64,000 bases of DNA, from assembly GCA_965153355.1 (NCBI GenBank), contig OZ231127.1, positions 96,472,001-96,536,000 of the forward strand. The letters run 5' to 3'. The stretch comes from Flaccisagitta enflata (lineage: Eukaryota > Chaetognatha > Sagittoidea > Aphragmophora). Positions 47,826-58,399 of the stretch are shown one piece after another. The notes below the pieces were generated by a model. The model was given only the letters and a program-made list of their open reading frames with translations. It made no database searches and was not told where the DNA came from. The stretch's first letter is position 1. Every line of letters begins with the position of its first letter. The position numbers and the translations under genes were made by a program.

Positions 47826-48605
47826 TTGCAGGTTAGTCAGAGATGAACGAATACTGTAAAAACTCCATGTCAACTGAATGAGCGCAACTCAAGAAGATCC
47901 GAAACAACATATTTTCCTCTTTCTAGTTTTTCTTTCATCACAATGTTTGTCTCTGATTACTGTACAGTGTACTTGACAATGGCGGGCGATAAAATGTACA
48001 AGAAAACACACGGAAACAATTAAGACTGTTTTCTCTCTTTAGACCGTCTTCTTCATATCTTTTTCCCCTTCTTTTCTTTGCTTTGTGTACTCTCGAGGGT
48101 GTATTTGTCTTTTTTTTTAATCAAACTGGGGAGGACATTTCTATCTGTCCTCCTGGAAGCACTTTGGACCTCTCGAGAAAGAAAATAGCCTAGCTTGTAG
48201 ATGTTATGTTTTGATTGTTAAGAAAATAACTGATTATGTCATTTCAGATAATAGGTATTTGATAACCCTGTAGAAACTAACATGACATATTGTTCCACCT
48301 TGTATAACAAATTGTTCCACCCTGTATAACAGATTGTTCCACCTATCATACATCCATCCACCCAGTAGTTGCTTCTCTAGATGGATAGTTTAATCGCATG
48401 CCCACAATTCCTATGTCTTTCTGCCTGATCATCGCCAATATGCATTTCTTGTCCACTCTGGGGCTCTGAATGCATACCTTTTTTTGGCAAAATCTTTTTT
48501 AAGCATCGCATTTCGACATCGATTTTGGGCTTGAAAACTTGGACATAGCAGGCCTTTCAATATAGAAATTCTGTCACTCTGCATCGCTGTGTCTTTCTCC
48601 GCCCC

Positions 48606-48606
<1 letters not shown>
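47826..48606. other. Intronic spacer with a 24-bp repeat
   Basis: TTGTTCCACC(T/C)TGTATAACA occurs about three times at 48290-48345. No gene seen. Confidence 0.55.

Positions 48607-48698
<92 letters not shown>
48607..48698. repeat. (GT)n microsatellite
   Basis: About 90 bp pure GT. Confidence 0.96.
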
Positions 48699-48701
<3 letters not shown>

Positions 48702-48848
48702 CGTGCGTGCTCGTGTCTTTGTCTGTCTCTCTGTTTCTTCAATACTTAAAGGGGTAAAGTGAGCTTGATGACGTGGATGAAATGCCTTTAGGCAGTCAGA
48801 CACAAAAGAGAGATTGATACGACTTCATAAGAAAAGCAGACATCACAC

Positions 48849-49064
<216 letters not shown>

Positions 49065-49199
49065 GAGACACAGAGCCAGAGACAGGGAGGTACAAGGACA
49101 GACTTAGAGAGAGACAGGGACAGACACATAGATAGCGATAAAGTAATGGAATCGTTTGACAGAAATGGCTCAAAGAAGAACTGATCGAGTTAAAAACAG

Positions 49200-49494
49200 A
49201 AGAAAGAGGGGAGGTGGTTATTGCATTCCATTGCCAGATAGACAGAGAGGGACAGTAAAAGACAGACACACAGACTGATAGTTAGAGAGGACGTGATTAT
49301 TGCCTTCCATTGCCAGATAGACAGAGAGGGACAGTAAAAGACAGACGCACAGACTGATAGTTAGAGAGGACGTGGTTATTGCCTTCCAATGCTAGATAGA
49401 CAGAGAGGGACAGTCAAAGACAAACACACAGACAAATAGTTAGAGAGGACGTGATTATTGCCTTCCAATGCCAAATAGACAGAGACGGACAGTC

Positions 49495-49531
<37 letters not shown>

Positions 49532-49600
49532 GAGTCAGACTGACAGACGGACAGATAGAGAGGAGGTGATTATTGCATTCCATTGCCAGTAGGTCGGGAG
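49200..49600 (+). repeat. Minisatellite of about 83 bp, about four units, with a GACA core
   Basis: GATAGACAGAGAGGGACAGT, then AGAGAGGA(C/G)GTGATTATTGC, repeats; the third to fourth unit contains (GACA)9 near 49500. Confidence 0.85.
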
Positions 49601-50759
49601 AAGAGTCTCTTAACTCTCCTTAAGACTGTCACCGTCAGCTTCAGCAACCTCTCAACAGCTTCTTCTACGTCTAAGCATCTCATCGCTTTCTAGCTTTTTT
49701 TAGGCTTTGTTCCCCTACAGGCTATATGTACGCGAAAATAACGTTCAAAAAGAATCTTCGTTCGCTGATTCAAAGTGTGTTGGTTCGCGAGGTTTTGTTC
49801 ATTCTGTTCATTTTGTTAATTTTTTTTTTCGGGTTTCATTTGTTTATTCATTTGTGTGTCTTTTTGCTATGAATTCATCTAAATGTTTGCTAGTTTCGGG
49901 GGCGATGGTGACTTCCCGGTTTACAGTCGGCTACTGATCCGACAGATTCTATACTCCGATGGAACACCCCACGGCAAGGAGCATTTTATATTCCAGTTAT
50001 TCCGAGGTGCAAAAAAGTTCTTTCAAGTTTCTTATGTTATTTGGTAGACTTATCATTGCAAGACTTTACAACGTTCAAAAGTGACATAGTATCTTTCCAA
50101 CATGGTATGTGTTTATTGTAAATGAATTTGTTCCGAGTAATAAAAATTTTAAAAGCTTAAAAACCTATTGACCGTAGCTCAATTGTTCGCCGATTAAATA
50201 AAAGGTAATCCTAAATCCGCATTATGCAAATGAGCTTCTTAATGCTGAATTGCTTTGATCTCGGCAGTTTTCTTTCTCTTACTTAAAAAAACAAACAAGG
50301 CCGGTGGTAGTTTTTGTTTACTTTTATTATAAATTATCGTTTGCCTCTCCCTCAGTATCTTTTTGTCCCCTTCATTTTTCTTTGGAGACAACTCATGCGC
50401 GCTGCTCCAAAATGAGTACCTTTGCTTCTTGAACATCTGACAAGGCCGGATTCATAACATCGTACATGTGAACGCCACCTCTTTATATCTCCCTCATTTC
50501 CTTATTTCCGTATTGTTGCTTTCTTTTCTTCTCTTTCTTTTTCTTCTCTTTATCTTACTTCTCTTTTTTTCTTCTCCTTTTCCCCCCTTTTTCCCGCATC
50601 TTTCTTCAGGTAGACACTTTCTTTATTGCCACGCAATCAAAAACCGGCACGCCTACCTCTCTTTTTTCTTTTCCTCTTCCATCCCCTCCTCAGCTACTCT
50701 TTTTTTTTAAATCTCAGTGTTCTTTTTTTTTTGTGTGTGTGCACAAGTCAAAAAGTATC
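49601..50759. other. Intronic spacer with two truncated family B left ends
   Basis: AACAAGGCCGGTGG at 50291 and GACAAGGCCGGATTCATAAC at 50439 are isolated B left ends. A pyrimidine-rich stretch lies at 50510-50610. No gene seen. Confidence 0.5.
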
Positions 50760-51737
50760 TTTAGTCGCGTGCTACGCGACTCTACACCCCGCTTTGTCCA
50801 TCGGTCGGTCGGTCGGTCGGTTGGTTGGTCACACTTTACTTTTTTTATTCGTTTTATTCCTACTAACTCATTTTAAGTCAAATAGGTCATTTAAGGTAAA
50901 ATTAGATCATTTTAAGTCATTTTAAGTCAGTTTAAGTCAATTTAAGTCATTTGAGTTATTTTAATAGTTTTCTTCATTTTAGTGATTTTAGGTCTGTTTA
51001 AGTCAATTTAGGTCAGCTAAATTCAATTTCAGAAATTCTAGGTCAATTTAAGTCATTTCAATTCATTTTAAGTCAATTTAAGTCAATTTAAGTCATTTTA
51101 GTCACTAAATCGTTTTAGTCATTTTAGGTCAATTCAAGTCAAATAAGGTCGTTTTGAGTCATTTTAGGTCATTTTAAATTATTTTAAGTCATGTTATATA
51201 AATTAAATTCGATAAAAGTCATTTTAGTTATGTGGTTATGTGATAGTTTGGTTGGTTGGTCACACTTTACTTTTATTATTTGTTTTATTCCTACTAACGC
51301 ATTTTAAGTCAATTAGGTCATTTAAGGTAAAATTAGATCATTTTAAGTCATTTTAAGTCAGTTTAAGTCAATTTAAGTCATTTGAGTTATTTTAATAGTT
51401 TTCTTCATTTTAGTGATTTTATGTCTGTTTAAGTCAATTCAGGTCAGCTAAATTCAATTTCAGTAATTCTAGGTCAATTTAAGTCATTTAAAGTCATTTT
51501 AAGTCAATTTAAGTCAATTTAAGTCATTTTAGTCACTAAATCGTTTTAGTCATTTTAGGTCAATTCAAGTCAAATAAGGTCGTTTTGAGTCATTTTAGGT
51601 CATTTTAAATTATTTTAAGTCATGTTATATAAATTAAATTCAATAAAAGTCATTTTAGTTATGTGGTTATGTAATAAAAACTAATAAAGTAATTACAAAT
51701 TTAAGTCTCGCACGCGACTTATAGGTGTTGGCCTTGT
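50760..51737 (-). mobile_element. Giant family B copy (about 980 bp) with a duplicated 430-bp core
   Basis: Plus strand starts TTAGTCGCGTGCTACGCGACT and ends CACGCGACTTATAGG...GGCCTTGTTCTG. On the minus strand the left arm AGTCGCGTGC pairs perfectly with the hairpin's GCACGCGACT. The interior is two copies (offset 431 bp) of an array of ATTTTAAGTCA-like decamers, about 97% alike. Confidence 0.85.
50819..51673 (+). repeat. 431-bp tandem duplication built of TTTAAGTCA units
   Basis: TTGGTTGGTCACACTTTAC starts each half (50821 and 51251). The halves differ at only scattered positions, so the doubling is recent compared with the decamer array inside. Confidence 0.9.
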
Positions 51738-52598
51738 TCTGTCTATTTGTGAGTGTCTGTATCTTGTTCCATTTTTTAAAGTGTTTCTCGGAGAAACACT
51801 TTCTTCATAGTTATCCGTTTCTACTTGTGCCATGTTTTAAGATGCGTCTCAGCGTTTAAATAAGAGCTGTCCCAAGAGGGAGTGAGCGATTTGAGTGAGC
51901 AAGCCCGTAAGGCGTTAGCCCATTTTTCCCAAGGATAGTAAAATCCTCAATTCCTCATGTCGACAATTTTTTCCTAAAGCCTCGTGCTTCAGCAAAATGC
52001 CGCGTTTCTGTTGCAACTTAACTGTCACATCTTGTCAATTTCCCTTTCTTCTTTTTAAAATGATTCACGTGTTCATTGTTTTTCGTTTTCTTCATGATAT
52101 CGTGTGTTTAAATGAAAAGTTACCCTTTTCTTCAGGTCTCCATAGGAAAAAAATACAGTTAAACGTAATATCAGATGACAATGGGCCAACAAATTATGTT
52201 TTCTATAGGCGGTTTTTTGTTATTGCCAACATACGATACATGATAACTACATGTAAAAAAAGGTAACATGAAGAGACCAATATTTCATATCTGCCACAGC
52301 GGAATTTTAGTTACTGTTTTATTCATTATTGTTGGGTATAACTGTAACTTTTCTGTAGATCTTCATGGGCAATAAAGCATCTTTTCTATTGACCACCCGT
52401 TAGGCCGCTGCTTCCATCGGATCAATACTCATCCTTACTTAATCACAAATCACAAGCTGTTGGCAGTAATATATAACTCGCATAAATGCATAAATGATAA
52501 TTAATATAACTCGCATAAATGCATAAATGATAATGGCAGCTCATTTCCCTTCCACCATCTGATCCTTTGCTTTACCTCTTCCATCGCCATCTTTTTAA
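51738..52598. other. Intronic spacer with an eroded family A fragment and a 33-bp duplication
   Basis: CTGTCCCAAGAGGGAGTGAGCGATTTGAGTGAGCAAGCCCGT (51867-51910, quoted in parts) matches the middle of family A. ATATAACTCGCATAAATGC is duplicated at 52470-52535. Confidence 0.55.
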
Positions 52599-52867
52599 GG
52601 GGGCGTTTCTAGTCAAAGACAATTGCGTTTTGAAAGGGCCACTTGGTCACTCGCTACGTTCGTTCGCTCGCACCGCTCACTCCGTTCACCTGCTCCGCAG
52701 CGCTCCGCTTCGCTACACTCGCTTCCCTCGCTCGCTCCGTTCATGGGCTCGCTCACTCACTTCGCTCACTCCCTCGTGGGACAGTTGAAAATCTTGAATA
52801 TGTGTTCACGCTGTTATCGCGTTTCACGGGAACAAACGCGTTTTTCGTCTTCACTGGAAACACGCCC
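52599..52867 (+). mobile_element. Family A MITE, copy 4 (269 bp), flanked by 24-bp direct repeats
   Basis: GGGGGCGTTTCTAGTCAAAG start and ACTGGAAACACGCCC end. CTTCCATCGCCATCTTTTTA followed by AGGG occurs at 52578-52601 and again at 52867-52890. Confidence 0.9.
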
Positions 52868-52959
52868 TTCCATCGCCATCTTTTTAAGGGTCGTTTTTGA
52901 TTAATGATAATGTCATCTCGTAACTTGACTTGTATTAACTGCCATTGCCCGTCGGTAAG

Positions 52960-53150
52960 TATGTGGGGAGATAAGTAGGTAGGTAGGTCGGTAGGCAGGT
53001 GGGTGGGCGGGTGATTTATTTTTACGTGCGCTAAAGAACGTCTTAAAGAGGTGGTGTCCGTCTGTTGCTCGGTTGGTCAGTCGGTCCATCGCGCGATAAA
53101 TTAACAATCAACCCGGCGCACGTATTTGCCTATTTGGCCTTAACAGATGT
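52960..53150 (-). mobile_element. Eroded family B-like fragment
   Basis: GTCCGTCTGTTGCTCGGTTGGTCAGTCGGTCC, then AACAATCAACCCGGCGCACG and TATTTGGCCTTA, similar in order to the variant B copy at 58661. Preceded by a GTAGGTAGG run. Confidence 0.5.
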
Positions 53151-53253
53151 GGTGAAATCGACCGAAATTATGATATATTGTATATTGTATGTATATTATA
53201 TATCTGAACAGTACTCCTACGTCTTTCTTCTTGAGTCTTTTCTCGCTACTCAC

Positions 53254-53304
53254 CTTCCTCACTCACTCACTCACTCACTCACTCACTCAACTCACTCAAC
53301 TCAC
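53254..53304 (-). promoter_or_regulatory. Duplicated 5' splice site in a (GTGA)n array
   Basis: The true donor GGAGGAAG|GTGAGT at 53305/53304 is followed by about ten GTGA units. It is then followed by a second GAGGAAG|GTGAGT whose cut would be at 53254, exactly 51 nt downstream. Using it would read through an immediate TGA. Confidence 0.55.
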
Positions 53305-53563
53305 CTTCCTCCATCTTTGATGTCTTCCCAGTCGTTTTTACTGTTGCAATTTTCTTTGGCGCATTTTTGCCACGTGATTGACGCCGCCGGTTTGCCACGC
53401 GCCACCACGCAAGACACTTCCGTTCGCTCGTTGGCGACCACTTCCATCATCTGCTTCAGCTCGGAGGACGTGGTTGACGATGTGTTGGAGGAGGAAGAGG
53501 AAGAAACAGATGAGGAAAGAGAAGCGGATACCGGGTCCATGATCACCGGAGACGTTGGAGCAA
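53305..53563 (-). CDS. Ig-superfamily adhesion gene, exon 2 (first half of an Ig domain)
   Basis: Acceptor CGTCCATTCAG|TT and donor GGAAG|GTGAGT. Begins phase 1 (completing the Val codon G|TT from exon 1) and ends phase 2. It encodes a linker APTSPVIMDPVSAS, a 25-residue Ser/Thr-rich insert, then MMEVVANERTEVSCVVARGK and PAASITWQK. The first Cys and the Trp (spacing about 13) of an Ig fold are clear, and the GKPAA.I.W pattern is common in the Kirrel/nephrin/nectin group. The domain finishes in exon 3. The low-complexity Ser stretch between strands is unusual. Confidence 0.85.
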
Positions 53564-53755
53564 CTGAATGGACGAAAACAAGGCTAAGTTTAGGACATTA
53601 CCCGCGGCTGACACGATTGACGAATAAGTGAATGAACGAGTAGATGAATGATCAAATGGATGAAAGAATCAATTGATTAATGACTGAATGAATGGATGAT
53701 CAAATAGATGAATGTATGAATGATCAATCAAATATACGAAAAAATAGGATGCTTG

Positions 53756-53801
<46 letters not shown>

Positions 53802-53809
53802 CAACCCAC
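53564..53809 (-). other. Short intron between Ig exons 1 and 2, phase 1, 246 bp
   Basis: Donor CAACG|GTGGGTTG at 53809, followed about 8 nt later by (TG)n; acceptor at 53564. GAATGAATGGATGATCAAAT-type repeats fill the middle. Confidence 0.85.
53759..53800. repeat. (CA)n microsatellite next to the exon 1 donor
   Basis: About 21 CA units on plus, so the pre-mRNA reads UG repeats starting about 9 nt into the intron. Confidence 0.96.
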
Positions 53810-53950
53810 CGTTGACAGTCAGATTGGCCTGTTTGCTGATCTTTGTTTTGTGCAGAACTCCATTGGAACCGCGGAAGCCCGCAACTTGACATACAAAAGG
53901 TGCATCATCAGCAATTGTCACGTCCGAGATCTCCAACGTCATATCACCAT
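53810..53950 (-). CDS. Ig-superfamily adhesion gene, exon 1 seen here (second half of a V-type Ig domain)
   Basis: Acceptor CTATCACAG|ATGGTG and donor AACG|GTGGGT, phase 1 at both ends, 141 bp. It encodes GDMTLEISDVTIADDAPFVC, then QVAGFRGSNG and ends KQANLTVN. The L.I..V...D...F.C pattern is the F-strand signature of Ig domains (D..A.F/Y.C), and the end is the G strand. The first half of this domain must lie upstream (above 54 kb), but I could not find it. Together with exons 2 and 3 it gives 203 contiguous codons with matching phases at both junctions, which strongly supports a cell-surface adhesion or receptor protein. A signal peptide, further Ig domains and a membrane segment are outside what I can see. 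Confidence 0.85.
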
Positions 53951-53960
53951 CTGTGATAGG

Positions 53961-53965
53961 AGAGA

Positions 53966-54012
<47 letters not shown>
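53961..54012. repeat. (GA)n microsatellite forming the polypyrimidine tract of Ig exon 1
   Basis: On the transcribed sense strand it is (CU)n, ending about 10 nt before the CACAG acceptor. Confidence 0.95.
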
Positions 54013-54014
<2 letters not shown>

Positions 54015-54344
54015 ATACAAAAAAAGAAAAAAAACGTGCTGGTTAATGGTGCGTTTACCCGTACGCTCTTTATGTAATCGTCCTCACATATTTTGATTTG
54101 TTTACTATATACAGATGATGCTGAAGCGGTAAACTGCCTCTAGTCCGTGGCAGTTCATACACACACTTGTCATCATTGTTGTGTGTTTGTACTTTGCTTT
54201 GTCCGTCGTTTAACGTTTAAACTCTTACGTCCTCTGAAGTGGTTTAACAACACTTGAAACGCAGTTAAGGACCAAACATTTACAGCGTAAACATCCGCGA
54301 CAAGCTGAACAGAAAATGTTTACTAACTCGTTTGCCTCCCCCAC
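54013..54344. other. Spacer, no gene seen
   Basis: Expected Ig intron DNA; no further exon found. Confidence 0.45.
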
Positions 54345-54690
54345 CCCTTTTTGGGCAGCGGCCGCGAAGGGCCGATGTCCTGCAGATCACAGGGGTGAAC
54401 CATTACGTACGTCTGTCCCCCCCCCAAGGCCCCTCTCAGACCCAAATTAGCCCTCTCAAGCCCAAAATCAGCCCTCTCAGGCCAAAAATCAGTCTTCTGA
54501 GGCCCAAAATTAGCTCTTCAAAGCCCTAAATTAGCCTTGTCAGGACAGACGTGCGTAATGGTTCACCCCTGTGTCCTACAGGACATTGGCCCTTTGGGGC
54601 CGCTGCCCTGCTCTCACACCACTTCTTCAGCTATCACTCCAAGCAGGGCATCGGGTACCGCTGACCATGTGCAATCCTTGGATGACTTGT
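54345..54690. mobile_element. Family I element 3, compact, with inverted termini
   Basis: GGGCAGCGGCCGCGAAGGGCC, GATGTCCTGCAGATCACAGG and CATTACGTACGTCTGTCC at the left. Inverse GGACAGACGTGCGTAATGG, CCTGTGTCCTACAGGACAT and GGCCCTTTGGGGCCGCTGCC at 54540-54608. Between them are about seven CCCAAAATCAGCCCTCTCA units. The right flank GATGACTTG block is shared with 34265. Confidence 0.82.
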
Positions 54691-54754
54691 TGATGACTAC
54701 TTTCACTCCATCCAACCCCACCCCCTTCCACCCTCTACAATTTTGCCCACTGCC

Positions 54755-55380
54755 CACAGTGCCCCGGATCCCACCACCACAAAAAATAAGTACCCGTCAC
54801 CCCCCTATCACCCCCCTATCACCACCAATTCACCTACACAGTGCCCGGATCCCACCACAAAAAAATAAGTACCCGTCACCCCCTATCACCCCTTAATCCG
54901 CAATTCACCTACAGTGCCCCGGATCACCACACAAAAATAAAAGTACCCGTCACTCCCTATCACCACCAATTCACCTACAGTGCCCCGGATCCCTACCACA
55001 AAAAATAAGTACCCGTCACCCCCCTATCACCCCCCTATCACCACCAATTCACCTACACAGTGCCCCGGATCCCACCACCACAAAAAATAAGTACCCGTCA
55101 CCCCCCTATCACCCCCCTATCACCACCAATTCACCTACACAGTGCCCCGGATCCACCACAAAATAAGTACGTCACCCCCTATCACCCCTATCACCACCAA
55201 TTCACCTGAGTGCCCCGGATCCCACCACAAAAAAATACATGCCCATCCCCTCTCCACCCCCTATCACCAATTCACCTACACAGTGCCCCGGATCCCACCA
55301 CCACAAAAAATAAGTACCCGTCACCCCCCTATCACCCCCCTATCACCACCAATTCACCTACACAGTGCCCCGGATCCTGC
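54755..55380 (+). repeat. CACC-rich minisatellite of about 80 bp, about eight units
   Basis: Units contain CCACCAATTCACCTACA, CAGTGCCCCGGATCC and AAAAAATAAGTACCCGTCACC. Internal CCCCCTATCAC is itself repeated. Unit length varies from about 65 to 85 bp. Confidence 0.9.
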
Positions 55381-55702
55381 AGAAAGCCGCCGTCCCTCCC
55401 ACCTTCACATTTCATCTTTTGACTTATTAGTTCCTACAGACTGTGCACTTAGTTCTCACTCATCATCATTATTCTATAAAAAAGCTAAATCTGATTTTGC
55501 GGGCCTGCTTTGCCCTAGAGAAAGTAAACTATGAAGTTCTAACTAATTCCAGTTTCATTTTATTTTTATACTGATATTCTAGAAAACATCTTACATATTC
55601 TGGGAAGCTGTACTTCAATATGCGAATGTAACTGATGTGAATTTTATAGCTTTAAGCCTCGGCTAACTAAAGAATCGGCAATGCAATGGTCTGTTATATT
55701 TT
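55381..55702. other. Spacer, no gene seen
   Basis: No supported feature. Confidence 0.45.
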
Positions 55703-55743
55703 TACCAATAAAGGCGGCTAATCGCCGTAGGAAAAAAGTCGTA
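55703..55743 (+). repeat. Hairpin repeat J, copy 3
   Basis: TACCAATAAAGGCGGCTAATCGCCG then GGAAAAAAGTCGTAG. The stem CGGCGATTAGCCGCC folds cleanly. Confidence 0.65.
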
Positions 55744-55754
55744 GATGCTGAGAG

Positions 55755-55930
55755 AAGACGGGGGCGCGGGGAGGGGCGCGGAGGGCGCGGGCGCGAGAGA
55801 GGAAGCGCGGAGCGCGGAGGGCGCGGGGAAGAAGCGCGAGAGAGGCGGAGGCGAGAGAGAGGCGGAGAGGGCGGGGAGGGAGCGGGCGGGGGGCGAGGGA
55901 GGCGGGGGGCGGGGCGGGCAGTTGGACGGG
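55755..55930. repeat. G-rich GGGGCGCGGAG tract, 175 bp
   Basis: Very GC-rich, strand-asymmetric GGGCGCGG/GAGAGGCG units with many GGG and GGGG runs, able to form G-quadruplexes. Frames across it are low complexity. Confidence 0.85.
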
Positions 55931-56084
55931 ACAGACAGAGAGGAGAGAGAGAGACAGAGGGAAGAGAGAAACAGAAAACATATAACACGGGGTTGCAATA
56001 TGGGTGTGGACAGGGATCAACCCCATCCACCCCAACCCCACACCTAAACATCCTAGACTGCTTGTTTTCCACCACCAACTCAGG

Positions 56085-56152
56085 CGGACAGACGGACAGC
56101 AGACTGATGGATTGACTGACGGACAAAGCCTCTCAAAGAGTCTTGAGTTGAA
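56085..56152 (+). mobile_element. Family B right-end fragment
   Basis: GGCGGACAGACGGACAG, GACGGACAAAGCCTCTCAAAG and a weak AGTCTTGAGTTGAAAT hairpin remnant. Confidence 0.5.
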
Positions 56153-56279
56153 ATGAAAGGTAGACTGTGCTGCCAGGATGCACAATTGCATCACCTGGGA
56201 CATTTCAAGTTCAAGTAGACTTCGGATGCTCAATTCCTGCGTTTTTAAGGAAAAACACTTGAAAAATGCGGAAAAATAA

Positions 56280-56520
56280 AAAATTCAAAATCATAGCTCC
56301 AAAACTATTGATCGCACAGGATTCTGCTTGGCGTCATCTGAAAGAGGAGAATTAGCTCTTTCTTAGCCATTAATTTCATACGTAGTCTCGTTCTGCCCCA
56401 AAAATGCATCAACTTCCTCAAACGGCTCATGAAAAAAAGGGAAAACAACTTTTCTTCGCGGAAATCAAAAAGTCTTCGAATCTTCGAATCTTGACTTTTT
56501 TCCAAATGATATCTTAAAAC
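56280..56520 (+). mobile_element. Family C copy 3
   Basis: ATCATAGCTCCAAAACTATTGATC, TTCTGCTTGGCGTCAT, GAATTAGCTCTTTCTTAGCC and the hairpin AAAAAGTC...GACTTTTTTCC with a duplicated TTCGAATC. Confidence 0.76.
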
Positions 56521-56627
56521 AAGTGATGCGGGGTCACAATATCGTAGAGGATGGGGGGCATCCCCATTCCCACACACACATACATAAAAAGCTTTTAAAA
56601 CATTCGTTTTCCTACCATTCGACTAGT

Positions 56628-56681
56628 GCTCACAGACGTACTGACAGACTTAAAGAGTTGTGTGTCCGCAACTAAAAAGAT
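56628..56681 (+). mobile_element. Family B right-end fragment
   Basis: CACAGACGTACTGACAGAC, then AGAGTTGTGTGTCCGCAACTAAAAAG, the TTGCGGAC-type hairpin with one mismatch. Confidence 0.6.
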
Positions 56682-56766
56682 ACCAATGTTTCTTCCTTTT
56701 GTCTGTTTTAAATTTCGCGGTTTTAACATAACGCCAGACAAAAGATCAAGATGGCCAAAGTATGAA

Positions 56767-56920
56767 AAAACAAGGCCGGATACACGGAAATCCAGTCGCA
56801 GTCGGTTGGGCAGGAGCAGTAGTGCGAAAACCACTCAGAATTCAAACGGACGGACGGACGGACCAACCTACCGACCAACACTGCAAGGTGTAGAGTCGCG
56901 TGTTCGCGATTGAAAATGCT
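56767..56920 (+). mobile_element. Family B copy
   Basis: AACAAGGCCGGATACACGG, left arm AGTCGCAGTCGGTTGGGC, (GGAC)4 then GACCAACCTACCGACC, right hairpin AGTCGCGTGTTCGCGATT. Arms partly mismatched. Confidence 0.83.
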
Positions 56921-57009
56921 CTTGCCCACCTCGATCTCCCAAATGGCATTGTCCTTTTTGTTTGTTTGTTTTTCTTTTCAATTCTCTCTCTCCCTCTCTA
57001 ACTTAGTCG

Positions 57010-57014
<5 letters not shown>

Positions 57015-57068
<54 letters not shown>
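57015..57068. repeat. (TCTG)n-(CT)n microsatellite
   Basis: Four TCTG units then about 40 bp CT. Confidence 0.95.
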
Positions 57069-57069
<1 letters not shown>

Positions 57070-57679
57070 TGCCTCTACTTCAAATATCATAAGTTATGCT
57101 TCATGCTAATTTGTATGATATTGTAAATCAGCTTTTGCTTATATCTCCTTTCAAACTCAAAAGCGCAATTATGCGCAATACAGTTAAATCCGGAGAGTGA
57201 ATTGGAACTAGAGAGAAACAAGGAAAATACGTATTTTCCAAAATCCTAGAAAATCCTGTAACTTTTATGAGCGAATTTGGATTCCCATTACTTTGTATGA
57301 GAAATGAGAGAGAAACAATAAGGGGAAAACGTCTGTAAAAACGCTTTAAAATAAGATTTTTGAAAATTTCTTTTTGGACTTTGCCCCTAGACGAGTCAAT
57401 TGATGACATGAACTAAGAAAATTTGACCATTGAAATGACCGCTATGGCTACTTATTTTTCATGTAAAATTACTGTGCTGCCCAGCCCCTTCCACCATTTA
57501 AATTCGTTTTTTTTTCAGGCCACCTTATTGCCTTTCCTGCCTTTTCTACCAATTCGTCACCTTTCACTTCCCAAACTTTCTTTAATTACGCCATTTCCAT
57601 TTAATCAATCTCTTTTGCATAATGTAAGGGGGGGGGGTGGGCGGTTGTGTTTTGCGAATGGTAATTTTATTAGTACTAA
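57069..57679. other. Spacer, no gene seen
   Basis: TACAGTTAAATCCGG at 57179 resembles a MITE end of the 26914 family, but no partner was found. A G run lies near 57628-57638. Confidence 0.45.
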
Positions 57680-57948
57680 GGGCGTGTTTCTAGTGAGCGC
57701 CTAAAACGCGTTTGTTCCCGTGAAACGCGTTCACAACACAAACACATATTCAAAAATTTCAACTGTCCCACGAGGGAGTGAGCGAAGTGAGTGAGCGAGC
57801 CCGTGAACGGAGTGATCGAGCGAAGCGTGCGTAGCGAAGTGGAGCGCTGCGGAGTGAGCGGGCGGAGTGAGCGGTGCGAGCGAACAAACGTAGCGAGCGA
57901 CCAAGTTGCCCTTTCAAAACGCGATTGTCTTTGACTAGAAACGCCCCC
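57680..57948 (-). mobile_element. Family A MITE, copy 5 (269 bp)
   Basis: GGGCGTGTTTCTAGTGAGCGCC start, TTTGACTAGAAACGCCCCC end. Inner GAGCGAAGTGAGTGAGCGAG is the inverse of the plus-oriented copies. Confidence 0.9.
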
Positions 57949-58308
57949 TCAGTCCATAATCATCGCTCTGGCAGGTTTGCATTTGGAAATGGGAAGGTTT
58001 TCTTAGAGGACTGAAAAGCCAATAAGAAGATCCATTGTAGGCCAATTTGTTTCTTTTCAGCAAAATTAAAGTACCTGCGTAACAAATGTACAGACCGACG
58101 CACTTGGTGTGTGTTATAAAGTCAAGTAAAGGTAAATAAAAAGAGTAAAGGCGTGTGGATGAGGATAAACCAACCTCAAAAAAATCCTGTTGCCCTCAAT
58201 CTCAGCCCAAACAAAACGACGACCTAAAATCCTCACCTTAGTTACCTTCCCCCCCCCTAAGTCCTCACCTTAGTTACCCCCACGTCACAAGAAACGAGAA
58301 TAAACGGC

Positions 58309-58312
<4 letters not shown>
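57949..58312. other. Spacer with a CCTCACCTTAGTTACC duplication
   Basis: TCCTCACCTTAGTTACC twice at 58231-58277. No gene seen. Confidence 0.5.

Positions 58313-58398
<86 letters not shown>
58313..58398. repeat. (GA)n microsatellite
   Basis: About 86 bp pure GA. Confidence 0.96.
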
Positions 58399-58399
<1 letters not shown>

